A DNA stretch of 25,265 nucleotides. Origin: CAZDVQ01 sp964508975. GTDB lineage: Bacteria; Bacteroidota; Bacteroidia; Chitinophagales; Saprospiraceae. Position numbers and translations under genes: made by a program. The notes under the pieces are model-generated. The model was given only the letters and a program-made list of their open reading frames with translations, had not been told where the DNA came from and made no database searches. The stretch spans positions 1-25,265 of the forward strand of contig CAZDVQ010000062.1 in the NCBI GenBank assembly GCA_964508975.1. Reading direction: 5' to 3'. Of the stretch, positions 1-8,537 are shown one piece after another. How positions within the stretch are numbered: the stretch's first letter is position 1; every line of letters starts with the position of its first letter.

Positions 1-300
1 GTTGAGGTGTCAAATGCTAACGGCTGTGTAGCAATTTCGGCAATGTTTAACGTGACTTTCATCAGTGTTGAAGCCGTGCAAAACGCATCTTGGATGCTTT
101 ACCCGAACCCAACCACTGGCTTGGTATACCTGAAAAATGCACCCGAAGGAGCTGTAATCCGTACGCTCAATGCTACCGGACAAGTCATTTTTGAGTCTAT
201 GATTGAACATGAAAACAGTACTATTGACTTAAGCGCCATGCCCGCAGGTGTTTACCATATTCAAGTTGGTAATACCTATAAACGCGTGGTTAAAGACTAG
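1..300 (+). CDS. C-terminal fragment of a T9SS-secreted protein (type A sorting domain)
   Basis: The reading frame is open from the first base of the window, so only the last ~99 codons of a larger gene are present; the stop is TAG at 298-300. The final ~70 residues form a type A T9SS sorting domain: the entry motif YPNPTTG, a beta-rich stretch with the LNATGQVIFE turn, then the LSAMPAGVYHIQV signature and a basic end (KRVVKD). In Bacteroidota this domain sends a protein through the type IX secretion system across the outer membrane, after which it is usually removed. The upstream catalytic or adhesive part lies outside the window, so the function of the cargo is unknown. The end resembles that of the large T9SS protein at 8645-13228 (GKVVKD). 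A strong hairpin terminator follows. Confidence 0.9.
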   Translation, partial: VEVSNANGCVAISAMFNVTFISVEAVQNASWMLYPNPTTGLVYLKNAPEGAVIRTLNATGQVIFESMIEHENSTIDLSAMPAGVYHIQVGNTYKRVVKD

Positions 301-354
301 GTTTTAGTGGACAGATTTTAGATAGGCCACGTCGTTATTAACCCTAAGAGCACC

Positions 355-387
355 AAAGCCCTGCTGGATTTATCTAGCAGGGCTTTT
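355..387 (+). terminator. Intrinsic terminator after the T9SS gene
   Basis: An 11-bp perfect stem (AAAGCCCTGCT at 355-365 with AGCAGGGCTTT at 376-386) closes a 10-nt loop that can itself pair partly, and the right arm runs into TTTT. It lies 55 nt after the stop of the upstream gene and separates it from the kinase gene. Confidence 0.8.
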
Positions 388-426
388 CACGTGATAGTTA
401 ATCATACATTTTTCAAAGAATTTATC

Positions 427-434
427 TATGTTTG
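427..434 (+). promoter_or_regulatory. Possible -7 promoter element (TATGTTTG)
   Basis: This matches the Bacteroidota sigma-A -7 consensus TAnnTTTG. No clear -33 TTG is visible at the right distance. If used, the kinase mRNA would carry a ~160-nt leader containing the whole structured repeat at 453-585. Confidence 0.3.
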
Positions 435-452
435 AGGCGCTTTAGCCCGAAT

Positions 453-585
453 GCGCTAGCTGGCCGGAGGGTGCGGCGTAGCCGCAGTGCGTAGCACCGA
501 GCGAACAGCGAGCCCGTAGGACAGCGGCGACGCGCATGCAGGGGCGTATAGCATACGCCCCACGTAGCGGCGCAGCGCCCAAAAT
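453..585 (+). repeat. Structured intergenic repeat, copy R1
   Basis: GC-rich element of the superfamily seen eight times in this window. In order: GCTGGCCGGAGGG lead; variable hairpin 1 (TGCGGC at 472-477 with GCCGCA at 481-486); hairpin 2 (GTGC-GTA-GCAC, 487-497); an AGCGAACAGCGAGCCCG-type spacer; and a GCGGCGCAGCGCCCAAAATA tail. Between the spacer and the tail it has an extra palindrome, GGGGCGTAT-AGC-ATACGCCCC (541-561). It stops 18 nt before the kinase start codon. Confidence 0.8.
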
Positions 586-603
586 ATCAAAAAAAGCATT
601 GAA

Positions 604-3480
604 TTGAACCGTATATTAGCCATACTTTGCCTTTGCGGGCCGTTGTCTTTGCTAGCCCAGCCGCTTAGCCACTCCTTTTTGAGTACTAAAGCACTGAACC
701 ACACGGAGATATACGAGACTACCTTTGATGCACGGGGCTTTTTGTGGGTAGCAACACAAGGTGGTTTATTCCGCCACGATGGCTCAGAATTCAGATCGGT
801 AAAAGCGCCCACACAAGTGTTTAGCTCTATTTCGGGTTTTGCGCATGCCCCTGATAGCAGCATATGGTTGACCGATTTTTCAAGACATATTTTCCAGCTT
901 AAAAACGATGTGTTGCAAGAATGGATACCGCCGAAAGGCTGTAGTTTCAATCGTTTCCCGAAGCTATATTTTAGTCCGCAAAACGAGTTACTAGCCGTTA
1001 ACCTGAGCGGTGTCAACATTTTTAGCGGGCCCAATTACCAACAGTGGAAACATATTGAGCTTAGAAGCCAAAACGTACTGTATTTTTACAAGGGCCTTAC
1101 TTTTTGCCCAAGTGAACGCGAAATTTACCTGCTCGACACCAAGCATGGCAAACATCAAACAGTTGCAATTGATGGTCAAATTAAACTCCTGACTCAACTC
1201 TCGGAGGTTATTTTCCTTGAGCACAGTGGCCAGTTGTTTTTTACCGATAATTTCGGCCAAAAAATGTACCGCTGGAACGGGAAAGGCTTTGAAACTTTTA
1301 GTGATTTACCCGACTGGGGCAAACTCATGAAATTTGTAACCATCCAAGGCGAAACCTGGTGCTGTACCCAAAAAGGCCTTTATAAAATAGCCCTTGAAAA
1401 CAACAGGTTTGTTGAAAAGGCGCATTATTTCGAGTCGAAAGTTATCACGGATATTGATCAAGATCGCGAGGGAACATATTGGATATCAACGATATCGGAA
1501 GGTTTATTCAAAGTTCGGCAGTTTTCGTCCTACCTGTTTAATACCACAAATTCAAGCCTCAAAGACGACATCATCATGCGGGTGAGCGCCTCGCCTAAAG
1601 GAGTATTCTTGGGTACAAAATTGGGGCATGTCTACCTGTACGATGGTATTAATTTTAAAGTAATTAATGCCAAAAACAGTAAATACGAAATCAGTTTATT
1701 GCAGTGGGAGGCCGATAAAGAACAGCTTAGGTTTGCTAATGAGGTGCATTACCTATACCGAAACAGCCGGGTGGATAGCATATCTACCTCCGTAGGCACC
1801 TCTTATTTCGAAACACATGGCGCTAAATCGGTTCGATCAACATGGGTTGGTGTTCAGTTATTTACCCCAGGCATTGATACTATAAATTTTCTTAAAGGCC
1901 TAAATACCAAGTCATTAGCCTGTACCGATGATTTTTCCGTCATCTGGGCTTCTACGCGACAAGGCTTGTATTTCATCAACGGTGGTAAGGAAAAACTAGT
2001 GCAATTAGATGGCCGAGATTTATATGCCAGCCACATCACGCGCTTTGGTCAATATTGCCTGGTGGCTACGCCCAACCAAGGTTTGCTGCTATACCAAATG
2101 CAAGCCCCCGATAAACCAATTAAGCGCTTCAACAAGCAAAATGGCCTAATCTCCAACACCATTCGGCGGATTATCCTACACGAAGACAAAATCTGGCTAT
2201 TGACTGCCGATGGGGTACAAGTACTGGATAAACAGTTTAAACCTTTGTTCAAAATCGACAAGCTCGATGGGCTCGACATGGTGGTGAACGACCTGGCCAT
2301 TTGGGAAGGTAAAGCATTCATGGCCACCAACTTAGGTTTAGTGCTAATTGAGTTTGACAAGTTTGCCAAAGCACCCGTAAAGCCTTTGCTGGGCGAGATT
2401 ATAGTACAAAGTAGCCAGGGTATTTTACCCCTGGAAAACTATTACGAATTTAACCAAGAGGCCCTACCGCTCAGGATTATCCCTACCAGCATTTCATTCA
2501 ATAACCCTGACGGCCCGCGTATCCGGTATCGGATTGGCTCGGAAAAGCAGGCTTGGAACTACCTAACCCGCTCGGGACAAGCCATCGAATTAGCCACGCT
2601 GCAACTTGGTCTGGATAGCATCTTGATTCAAGCTATTGACCAAGATGGTACCGTGCTAGGCGAGCAACGGCTCATCAAGTTTAAACTATTACCGCCCCTT
2701 TGGCTGCGCTGGTGGTTTATTTTATTGGCTTGCGCCCTAGTTGGGCTGTTGTTGTGGTGGTTTTACCGCAGACAAGTATCGCTGAACCGCATGCGTGACC
2801 GCGAGGTATTTGAACGTGAATTACTGGAAAAAGAACTGAGGCTCAGCAACTTAACGGCTTTGCGCAGCCAGATGAACCCACACTTCATGTTTAATGCCTT
2901 GAACACCATTCAGGCGTATATCTTCTCTAACGATAGTGAAGCCGCTACCTATTTCTTGGGGAATTTTGCCGCCCTGATGCGTAAGATTTTAGACCATTCG
3001 GCCAAGGAAACCATCAACCTGAGCGATGAAGTATCGGTGCTGAACTTGTATTGCGAGCTGGAGCAAATGCGTTTTGGCGGCGAGCTGAATTTCCACATCG
3101 AAATGGATGAGCACCTGAAGCAACTCGACCCGCAGCTCTCGCCCATGGTGGTCCAACCTTTCGTGGAGAACGCTATAAAACACGGTCTGGCGCAGAAAAA
3201 ATCAAACCGTGAGCTTTGGATTCGCTTCAAAGAGCAGGATAAAAAACTACTGGTAGAGATTGAAGATAACGGTATTGGCCGACAAAAAGCTGCCGAGATT
3301 AAAGCACGCCAGGGCGTGAAGTATAACTCCTACGCCGTGGACGCCAACCACAAAAGGCTAGAGCTACTTACCCAAAACATCAACAAGGAAATTGTGCTCG
3401 AAATATTCGATTTGTTCGATACCGAGAAGCAACTGGCACTGGGCACAAAAGTGGTGCTGTACATGCCCCTCGAAGCCTGA
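604..3480 (+). CDS. Sensor histidine kinase: periplasmic propeller, Y_Y_Y domain, LytS-type kinase
   Basis: Membrane sensor kinase that should phosphorylate the LytTR regulator encoded 92 nt downstream. The 958 residues begin with a signal peptide (LAILCLCGPLSLLAQP). A two-component-regulator beta-propeller follows (about 25-600; repeats such as GLFRHDG and TRQGLYFINGG), then a Y_Y_Y-like domain (about 615-695) and one membrane helix (about 703-722). The kinase is of the LytS/YehU type: MNPHFMFNALN with phospho-acceptor His760, N-box Asn856 in PFVENAIKHGL, and ATP-binding DNGIG at 888-892. No fused receiver is present, so this is not a one-protein hybrid. The start chosen is TTG at 604, because it gives a clean signal peptide and no in-frame ATG exists nearby upstream; the open frame upstream runs into a repeat. 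The ligand is unknown. Confidence 0.9.
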   Translation: MNRILAILCLCGPLSLLAQPLSHSFLSTKALNHTEIYETTFDARGFLWVATQGGLFRHDGSEFRSVKAPTQVFSSISGFAHAPDSSIWLTDFSRHIFQLKNDVLQEWIPPKGCSFNRFPKLYFSPQNELLAVNLSGVNIFSGPNYQQWKHIELRSQNVLYFYKGLTFCPSEREIYLLDTKHGKHQTVAIDGQIKLLTQLSEVIFLEHSGQLFFTDNFGQKMYRWNGKGFETFSDLPDWGKLMKFVTIQGETWCCTQKGLYKIALENNRFVEKAHYFESKVITDIDQDREGTYWISTISEGLFKVRQFSSYLFNTTNSSLKDDIIMRVSASPKGVFLGTKLGHVYLYDGINFKVINAKNSKYEISLLQWEADKEQLRFANEVHYLYRNSRVDSISTSVGTSYFETHGAKSVRSTWVGVQLFTPGIDTINFLKGLNTKSLACTDDFSVIWASTRQGLYFINGGKEKLVQLDGRDLYASHITRFGQYCLVATPNQGLLLYQMQAPDKPIKRFNKQNGLISNTIRRIILHEDKIWLLTADGVQVLDKQFKPLFKIDKLDGLDMVVNDLAIWEGKAFMATNLGLVLIEFDKFAKAPVKPLLGEIIVQSSQGILPLENYYEFNQEALPLRIIPTSISFNNPDGPRIRYRIGSEKQAWNYLTRSGQAIELATLQLGLDSILIQAIDQDGTVLGEQRLIKFKLLPPLWLRWWFILLACALVGLLLWWFYRRQVSLNRMRDREVFERELLEKELRLSNLTALRSQMNPHFMFNALNTIQAYIFSNDSEAATYFLGNFAALMRKILDHSAKETINLSDEVSVLNLYCELEQMRFGGELNFHIEMDEHLKQLDPQLSPMVVQPFVENAIKHGLAQKKSNRELWIRFKEQDKKLLVEIEDNGIGRQKAAEIKARQGVKYNSYAVDANHKRLELLTQNINKEIVLEIFDLFDTEKQLALGTKVVLYMPLEA

Positions 3481-3544
3481 TGGCCTGTTACAAATTTAAA
3501 GCGGGTACTTACAAAATCTAAAGCTAGATGCTCCAAACTGCTAG

Positions 3545-3552
3545 TATCTTTG
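3545..3552 (+). promoter_or_regulatory. Possible -7 promoter element (TATCTTTG) of the LytTR gene
   Basis: TATCTTTG matches the Bacteroidota -7 consensus and lies 20 nt before the ATG at 3573. No good -33 TTG is visible. It could give the regulator transcription independent of the kinase. Confidence 0.4.
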
Positions 3553-3572
3553 TGTTGAATTAATATAAAATC

Positions 3573-4337
3573 ATGCAAAACACTGTAATCAAGGCTATTA
3601 TAACCGATGACGAGCCCATGGCTCGCGACATCATGAATGGCATGCTGAGCCGCTACTGCCCTGATGTAACGGTATTGGCCTTGTGCGACGACCTGGGAAG
3701 CACCGTGAAGGCTATCAAGCGGCATAAGCCTGACGTGGTGTTTTTAGATATTGAAATGCCCAATTACAGCGGACTGGAAATCCAGGATTTTTTTGAGGAA
3801 GACGAGTTCGACTTCCACATTGTTTTTGTGACGGCTTACAGCGATTATGCCGTGCAAGCCTTCAAGTTATCGGCCTTGGATTACATCCTGAAACCCCTAA
3901 CCCGCCAAGCGCTAGAAGATACCATGCAGAAATTGCGCAACGAGGTGCAAAAGGTAAACTTGCTCAAACAGCTTGAAGTGATGCGCCAAAACTTGGATCC
4001 TTATCACGAGACCAAAATTTGCATCCCCAGCCTGGAGGAAAAACGCTTTATCCCGCTATCAGACATCATATACATACAAGCCTCTGGTTCATATGCCATT
4101 ATACATATAAAAAACGATAAAAACACCGTCGTTTCCAGCCGAAACCTACGGCATTTTGAGGAATTGCTGAGCGAGTACCCGCAGTTTGTACGCGTGCATC
4201 GCGGTTACCTGGTAAACAAGCAATACGTTGAACGAATGTCGAGGCAAGATGAAGGTATTTTGTTCTTACAGGGCGGTATGCAGGTAGAATTTTCTAAAGA
4301 CAAGTACAAGGAGCTACAAGGAAAACTCTTTGTTTAA
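3573..4337 (+). CDS. LytTR-family response regulator
   Basis: Cytoplasmic transcription regulator, almost certainly the partner of the kinase encoded just upstream (92-nt gap). Its 254 residues split into two domains. The receiver domain (about 5-125) has the acidic pair Asp12/Asp13, phospho-acceptor Asp59 in FLDIEMP, Thr87 in VTAYSDYA and Lys107 in ILKPL. The C-terminal LytTR DNA-binding domain (about 145-254) has the typical IPLSDIIYIQASGSYAIIH strand region and FVRVHRGYLVN. LytTR proteins bind direct repeats in promoters, but no target site can be inferred here. All key receiver residues are intact. No terminator hairpin follows the stop; the next 96 nt are AT-rich and then a repeat begins. 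Confidence 0.95.
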   Translation: MQNTVIKAIITDDEPMARDIMNGMLSRYCPDVTVLALCDDLGSTVKAIKRHKPDVVFLDIEMPNYSGLEIQDFFEEDEFDFHIVFVTAYSDYAVQAFKLSALDYILKPLTRQALEDTMQKLRNEVQKVNLLKQLEVMRQNLDPYHETKICIPSLEEKRFIPLSDIIYIQASGSYAIIHIKNDKNTVVSSRNLRHFEELLSEYPQFVRVHRGYLVNKQYVERMSRQDEGILFLQGGMQVEFSKDKYKELQGKLFV

Positions 4338-4432
4338 TTATGCATTACGAATTGTTAATTATTATTTTTTTTTAAATAGTATCCTACTGCATACGCGTCA
4401 TTTATTCCTTTTCTCATTTATTCATTTTATTA

Positions 4433-4535
4433 TTTTGGGGCCTCCGCCGCGATGCGGCGGCGTAGCCTTACGGGGTTCGCGGTGCTCCGTGCTACGCACC
4501 AGCGCCTTTGGCGCTGCCCTCCAGGCTACTAGGCC
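4433..4535 (-). repeat. Structured intergenic repeat, copy R2
   Basis: Minus-oriented member of the hairpin repeat superfamily: the reverse strand reads CTGGAGGG, then hairpin 1 (CAGCGCC/GGCGCTG, 4500-4516), then GTGCGTAGCACGGAGC, CGCGAACCCCG, a GCCGCCGC hairpin (4444-4462) and GGCCCCAAAATA. On the plus strand it is followed by an extra block (4536-4709) shared only with copy R7. Confidence 0.8.
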
Positions 4536-4709
4536 ATTCATTAGTTATGAGAGTAGAGGGCTGAGCGCATAGTGGGTTAGGAAGGATCGCCAAATCCTCC
4601 AATCCTCCAAGCCCCACATCCTCAAATCGCTTATTTCACTCAGGAGCAGTACATGGATAGCCTATCACCGGGTATTAAAACGCCATGCAGAAGTTGTTGA
4701 AGGGGGCGT
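4536..4709 (-). repeat. Extension block shared with R7 (inverted copy)
   Basis: Aligns by eye, with small indels and many substitutions, to the reverse complement of 18171-18329. The best-kept parts are the end ATGCAGAAGTTGTTGAAG and the middle TGGATAGCC..TCACCGGG.ATTAAAA. No reading frame is kept between the two copies, so it looks non-coding. With R2 it makes a ~277-bp composite element. Confidence 0.65.
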
Positions 4710-4774
4710 TGTAGCTAGCTTTTGGCCCGTCTGCCCCCCCACCGCAAGGTATTACCCTATTTTTCAATTTGCCG

Positions 4775-4880
4775 TCGCGTTAGGCATGCAGAGCGTGGCC
4801 GCGCAGCGGCCAGTGCCGTAGGCACCGAGCGATCAGCGAGCGCGTAGCACGCCGGCGACGCGTAGCGGCGCAACGCCCAA
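4775..4880 (+). repeat. Structured intergenic repeat, copy R3
   Basis: Plus-oriented member. Hairpin 1 is TGGCCGC-GCA-GCGGCCA (4796-4812). Hairpin 2 is enlarged on both sides to GTGCC-GTA-GGCAC (4813-4825). The spacer is GAGCGATCAGCGAGCGCG and the tail GACGCGTAGCGGCGCAACGCCC. It lies between the convergent LytTR and pnuC genes. The 55 nt before it and the 55 nt after it hold no gene. Confidence 0.8.
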
Positions 4881-4936
4881 ATGATAAAACGAATAATTGA
4901 CTAAATGAATAAACGACAAGCCCAAATCCCCCATCA

Positions 4937-4964
4937 TTCATTGTTCATTGTTCATCGTTCATTG
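4937..4964. repeat. Short tandem repeat, 4 x TTCATTG
   Basis: Four head-to-tail heptamers (TTCATTG, TTCATTG, TTCATCG, TTCATTG). The pnuC stop codon lies inside the array, so the last pnuC residues (NNER) are read from it on the minus strand. Confidence 0.8.
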
Positions 4965-5512
4965 TTAGCCGAACTCCACTGCCGTAACCCCCAAAACGCC
5001 ATGCCTGTAAAACCTACATACAAGCCAGCCGAAAGGTAATAACCTTTGTAATAAAGCAAGGCCGCCAAACAGATGTCGGCAACAATCCAAAAGTACCAGG
5101 TTTGGTATACTTTTAAAGCCAGTAAAAGATTGGCTGTCAAGCTCATAGCAGCAACAAAGGCATCAAGATAAGGTAATTCGGCATCGGTAAATTGGTCAAG
5201 CAGATAGCCTAAACCTAGGGCAAAAACAAACATAACCACCAGCGACAGCAGCAGGGATTGAGCCGAAAGCTGATAAACTGTTTCGTTCCCATCCTGGTCT
5301 TGGAGTTGTTTCCAAAACAGCCAGCCGTAAATACTTTGCCCTAGATAAAGCACCTGCAAGCCCATGTCGGCATATAACTTGGCCTCGTAATACAGGTAAA
5401 AATAGGCTCCAATACCCAACATGCCCACCGGCCAGGTGAGCACGTTGCGTTTGATACTCAGCCAAGTACACAAGGCCGAGCTGATGACTGCTAGGATTTC
5501 GAGCTTGGTCAC
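4952..5512 (-). CDS. pnuC: PnuC-family vitamin-precursor transporter
   Basis: Small integral membrane transporter of the PnuC family, which moves nicotinamide riboside or, in some branches, other vitamin precursors such as thiamine by facilitated diffusion. The 186 residues are nearly all hydrophobic helices, as expected for the seven-helix fold. Family features are visible: NVLTWPVGMLGIGAYFYLYYEAKLYAD near the start, QVLYLGQSIYGWLFW, the TANLLLALKVYQTWYFWIVAD stretch with its WxxW-like aromatic pair, and YYKGYYLSAGLY near the end. It starts 12 nt after the clpB stop, so the two are probably co-transcribed. That gap is too short for a riboswitch, so the substrate cannot be read from regulation. 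The C-terminus runs into a heptamer repeat and may vary between strains. Confidence 0.88.
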   Translation of the reverse strand: MTKLEILAVISSALCTWLSIKRNVLTWPVGMLGIGAYFYLYYEAKLYADMGLQVLYLGQSIYGWLFWKQLQDQDGNETVYQLSAQSLLLSLVVMFVFALGLGYLLDQFTDAELPYLDAFVAAMSLTANLLLALKVYQTWYFWIVADICLAALLYYKGYYLSAGLYVGFTGMAFWGLRQWSSANNER

Positions 5513-5524
5513 GTTATGTTGGGC

Positions 5525-8146
5525 TTACTTCTTTTTGCCCTTTGAAAACAGTAACTCACCCGTTTTGTTGTCGAGTTCTACCACGATATGATCGCCAGGA
5601 CCGAAGGTACCTGAAAGCAATGCCTTCGACAGGTTGTTGACCAGCTCTTTCTGGAGCACGCGTTTCATGGGCCTTGCGCCATACTCGGGGTCGTAACCCA
5701 AGTCGGTAAGCTGTGCCATGGCATCTTCGTTGAGTTCCATGGTCATATCTTGCTTGGCCAGCATTTTAGTTACGCCTTTGAGCATGAGGGTCAAAATTTG
5801 GCGCATCTCGGCTTTATTCAACGGCAAGAACATGATTTGCTCATCAATACGGTTGATAAACTCTGGGCGCATGATGGTTTTCAAGGCTTCAAAGGCTTCG
5901 AGTTTCGTGGTAGCAACCGTTGCCTCTAACTCGGCGGGCTTCATCTTGTCGATGTTTTCCAAGTTCTCCAAAATACCTTCTGCACCACGGTTGGTGGTCA
6001 TGATGATGATGGTATTCTTGAAGTCGGCAGTACGACCTTTATTGTCGGTCAAACGACCGTCATCCAGTACCTGCAACAAGATGTTGAACACATCGGGGTG
6101 TGCCTTTTCAATCTCGTCGAACAGTACTATCGAGTAAGGTTTACGCCTTACGGCCTCGGTCAACTGGCCGCCTTCGTCGTAGCCAACATAACCCGGGGGC
6201 GAGCCCACGAGCCGCGACACAGCGTGTTTTTCCATGTATTCGCTCATGTCGAGGCGCACGATGGCGTTCTCGTCGTTGAACAGAATCTCAGCTAATGCCT
6301 TGGCCAACTCGGTTTTACCCACGCCCGTAGGCCCAAGGAAAATGAACGAGCCGATAGGTTTCTTAGTATCTTGCAAGCCGGAGCGCGAGCGGCGCACAGC
6401 ATCCGAAACGGCAATCACGGCTTCTTTCTGGCCAATCAGGCGTTTGCCCAATTCCTCTTCCAGGTGCAGGAGTTTTTCTTTTTCGCTTTGTAGCATCTTG
6501 CTCACGGGGATGCCTGTCCAGCGGGCCACGACCTCGGCAATATCATTGGCATCCACTTCCTCGTCGGTGAGGCGGGTTTCAGGCGAAAGCTCTGCCAATT
6601 TCTTTTTGGCGGCTTCGAGCGCGGTTTCCTTTTCCTTTATTTTACCGTACTCAATTTCTGCTACCTTGGCAAAATCACTTTTGCGGCGGGCTTCCTCGGC
6701 TTCAATGCGCAAGGCTTCCATTTCAGCTTTCACCTGCTGTATCTCATCCACGATGCCTTTTTCGCTTTTCCAGCGGGTCATCAGGTCTTCCAGTTGTTCC
6801 CGAGCGGTAGAGAGCGTGCGGTTCAGTTCACTCAATTTTTTCTCGTCGCCGTCGCGTTTAATCACCTCGCGCTCAATTTCCAGTTGGCGCACACGACGGT
6901 CAAGTTCGTCCACGGCCTCGGGCATCGAGTCAATTTCCAAGCGGAGTTTGGCCGCGGCTTCATCCATCAGGTCAATCGCTTTATCAGGTAATGAACGGTC
7001 CGAAATATAGCGGCTACTCAACTCGACCGCAGCAATCAAAGCGGTATCCAGGATGCGAACCTTATGGTAATTCTCGTATTTCTCGCGCAAGCCACGTAGG
7101 ATAGAAACGGTATCTTCCAAGCTAGGCTCATCCACGATAACCTTCTGGAAACGGCGTTCCAAGGCTTTGTCTTCTTCAAAATACTTTTGGTACTCGTCGA
7201 GGGTGGTCGCACCGATAGTGCGCAACTCGCCACGGGCCAGTGCTGGTTTCAGGATGTTGGCTGCATCCATGGCACCGCCGCCGCCGCCAGCACCAATCAA
7301 AGTATGTATTTCGTCGATAAACAAGATGATTTCACCATCGGAGTCCGACACTTCTTTCACCACGGCTTTAAGGCGTTCTTCAAACTCGCCTTTGTATTTA
7401 GCACCGGCTACTAAAGCCGATAGGTCAAGGCTGTAAATGGTCTTGGTGCGCAGGTTTTCAGGCACATCCGAATTTACAATACGCCAAGCAATACCTTCCA
7501 CGATAGCGGTTTTACCCACGCCCGGGTCGCCCACCACGATAGGGTTATTTTTCTTCCGGCGCGACAAGATGTGCAGCACGCGGCGTATTTCTTCGTCCCG
7601 GCCTACGATAGGGTCAAGCTTGCCATTGCGGGCTTGTTCATTCAGGTTTTGGGCAAATTTTTTCAGAGATTGGTACTGCGTTTCCTGGCCTTGGCTCTGG
7701 ATTTTAGTGCCTTTGCGTATTTCTTTGAGGGCAGCGAGGAAGTCTTTGTCCACCACGCCCATCTCGCGAAGCAACTTGGCAGTTTTATCGTTAATCGACA
7801 GCACGCCGAGGATCAGCAACTCGGTACTCACAAACTCGTCGCCCATGTTTTTAGCCAGGCGCTGGGCCTCAATTTGAGCCTTATTCACCTCTGGCGACAT
7901 AAACATGCGGTCGCCACCACCCGATACCGTTGGGTATGCATCAATCATCACATCAAGCTTGGCATTCAAAATGTCAAGGTTGACGGAGAGTTTTTTCATG
8001 ATATAGCCAAACACGTTCTCGTCGGTCAAGGCCACGGCCTTCACAAGATGCGGTGTATCAATGGTTTGCTGCGATTTGCCCGTTACAATTTCTTGCGATT
8101 TAAGGATGGCCTCCTGGGCTTTAATGGTAAAAATGTCTAAATTCAT
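5525..8146 (-). CDS. clpB: ATP-dependent disaggregase ClpB
   Basis: Hexameric cytoplasmic AAA+ chaperone that pulls proteins out of aggregates together with DnaK. Its 873 residues are the usual length and look complete: Clp N-domain (about 1-145), first AAA module with Walker A GDPGVGKT (206-213) and the IDEIHTLIGAG Walker B, the long coiled-coil middle domain (about 405-535) that distinguishes ClpB from ClpA/ClpC, then the second AAA module with GPTGVGKT (605-612), LDMSEYMEKHAVSRL, the GSPPGYVGYDEGG pore loop and FDEIEKAHPDVFN. The C-terminal domain has YGARPMKRVLQ. A -7-like motif sits 36 nt upstream. No CIRCE or other heat-shock operator was recognised. pnuC follows closely, an uncommon neighbour. 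Confidence 0.98.
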   Translation of the reverse strand: MNLDIFTIKAQEAILKSQEIVTGKSQQTIDTPHLVKAVALTDENVFGYIMKKLSVNLDILNAKLDVMIDAYPTVSGGGDRMFMSPEVNKAQIEAQRLAKNMGDEFVSTELLILGVLSINDKTAKLLREMGVVDKDFLAALKEIRKGTKIQSQGQETQYQSLKKFAQNLNEQARNGKLDPIVGRDEEIRRVLHILSRRKKNNPIVVGDPGVGKTAIVEGIAWRIVNSDVPENLRTKTIYSLDLSALVAGAKYKGEFEERLKAVVKEVSDSDGEIILFIDEIHTLIGAGGGGGAMDAANILKPALARGELRTIGATTLDEYQKYFEEDKALERRFQKVIVDEPSLEDTVSILRGLREKYENYHKVRILDTALIAAVELSSRYISDRSLPDKAIDLMDEAAAKLRLEIDSMPEAVDELDRRVRQLEIEREVIKRDGDEKKLSELNRTLSTAREQLEDLMTRWKSEKGIVDEIQQVKAEMEALRIEAEEARRKSDFAKVAEIEYGKIKEKETALEAAKKKLAELSPETRLTDEEVDANDIAEVVARWTGIPVSKMLQSEKEKLLHLEEELGKRLIGQKEAVIAVSDAVRRSRSGLQDTKKPIGSFIFLGPTGVGKTELAKALAEILFNDENAIVRLDMSEYMEKHAVSRLVGSPPGYVGYDEGGQLTEAVRRKPYSIVLFDEIEKAHPDVFNILLQVLDDGRLTDNKGRTADFKNTIIIMTTNRGAEGILENLENIDKMKPAELEATVATTKLEAFEALKTIMRPEFINRIDEQIMFLPLNKAEMRQILTLMLKGVTKMLAKQDMTMELNEDAMAQLTDLGYDPEYGARPMKRVLQKELVNNLSKALLSGTFGPGDHIVVELDNKTGELLFSKGKKK

Positions 8147-8181
8147 GGTTGGTATTTTGAAGTTGCTATGGCTAGCAGTTA

Positions 8182-8189
8182 CAAATGTA
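8182..8189 (-). promoter_or_regulatory. Possible clpB -7 promoter element (TACATTTG)
   Basis: On the minus strand this reads TACATTTG, matching TAnnTTTG, 36 nt before the clpB ATG. A -33 TTG is not evident. Confidence 0.4.
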
Positions 8190-8227
8190 ATCGAATTTTT
8201 AAATTTGCGCTCTTGTGATCGAATGAT

Positions 8228-8440
8228 TTTTGGGGCGCCCCGGCGCTTTTGCGGGGCGTATGCGATACGCCCCTACATACACGCCGTCGCTACGCTACGC
8301 GGCTCGCTATTCGCTCGGCCCTTCGCCGCCCTACCCGCCTAACGGCGGGAGCCGTTTCTCGAAACGGCTCTACGTGGGCGGCTCGGTCTGGCGGCAATCG
8401 CCGCCACCGCTTCGCATCGCTGGCGCAGGCACACTTTGAG
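8228..8440 (-). repeat. Structured intergenic repeat, copy R4 (diverged, hairpin-rich)
   Basis: Most diverged member, minus-oriented, pointing at the clpB start. It holds GGGGCGTAT-GCG-ATACGCCCC (8253-8273), whose arms are identical to those in R1. A run of further hairpins follows: CCCGCC-TAAC-GGCGGG near 8334-8349, GAGCCGTTT-CTCG-AAACGGCTC (8349-8370), and TGGCGGC/GCCGCCA near 8390-8407. The following 100 nt (8441-8537) hold nothing I recognise. Short open frames through it are GC-rich by-products, not genes. Confidence 0.6.
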
Positions 8441-8537
8441 ACCTATGGCAAAAGGAGTACCAGCCATAAAACGCTGCCACTTTGGCGCTTTTGTATAATC
8501 CTGAATGCCATTTTTGCAGTTTAAAGCAAAATCATGT

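Noticed and set aside
4330..4572. 80-codon open frame with a GPPPRCGG...SRCSVLRTS segment
   Set aside because: It lies in AT-rich spacer plus repeat R2. The same peptide pattern appears antisense to the Smr gene where repeat R7 is, so it is the repeat being translated, not a gene.
5513..5524. Riboswitch ahead of pnuC
   Set aside because: The clpB-pnuC gap is 12 nt, too short for any known TPP or NAD-type aptamer.
6234..7010. 258-codon open frame opposite clpB
   Set aside because: Ser/Arg-rich shadow frame on the opposite strand of a conserved gene.
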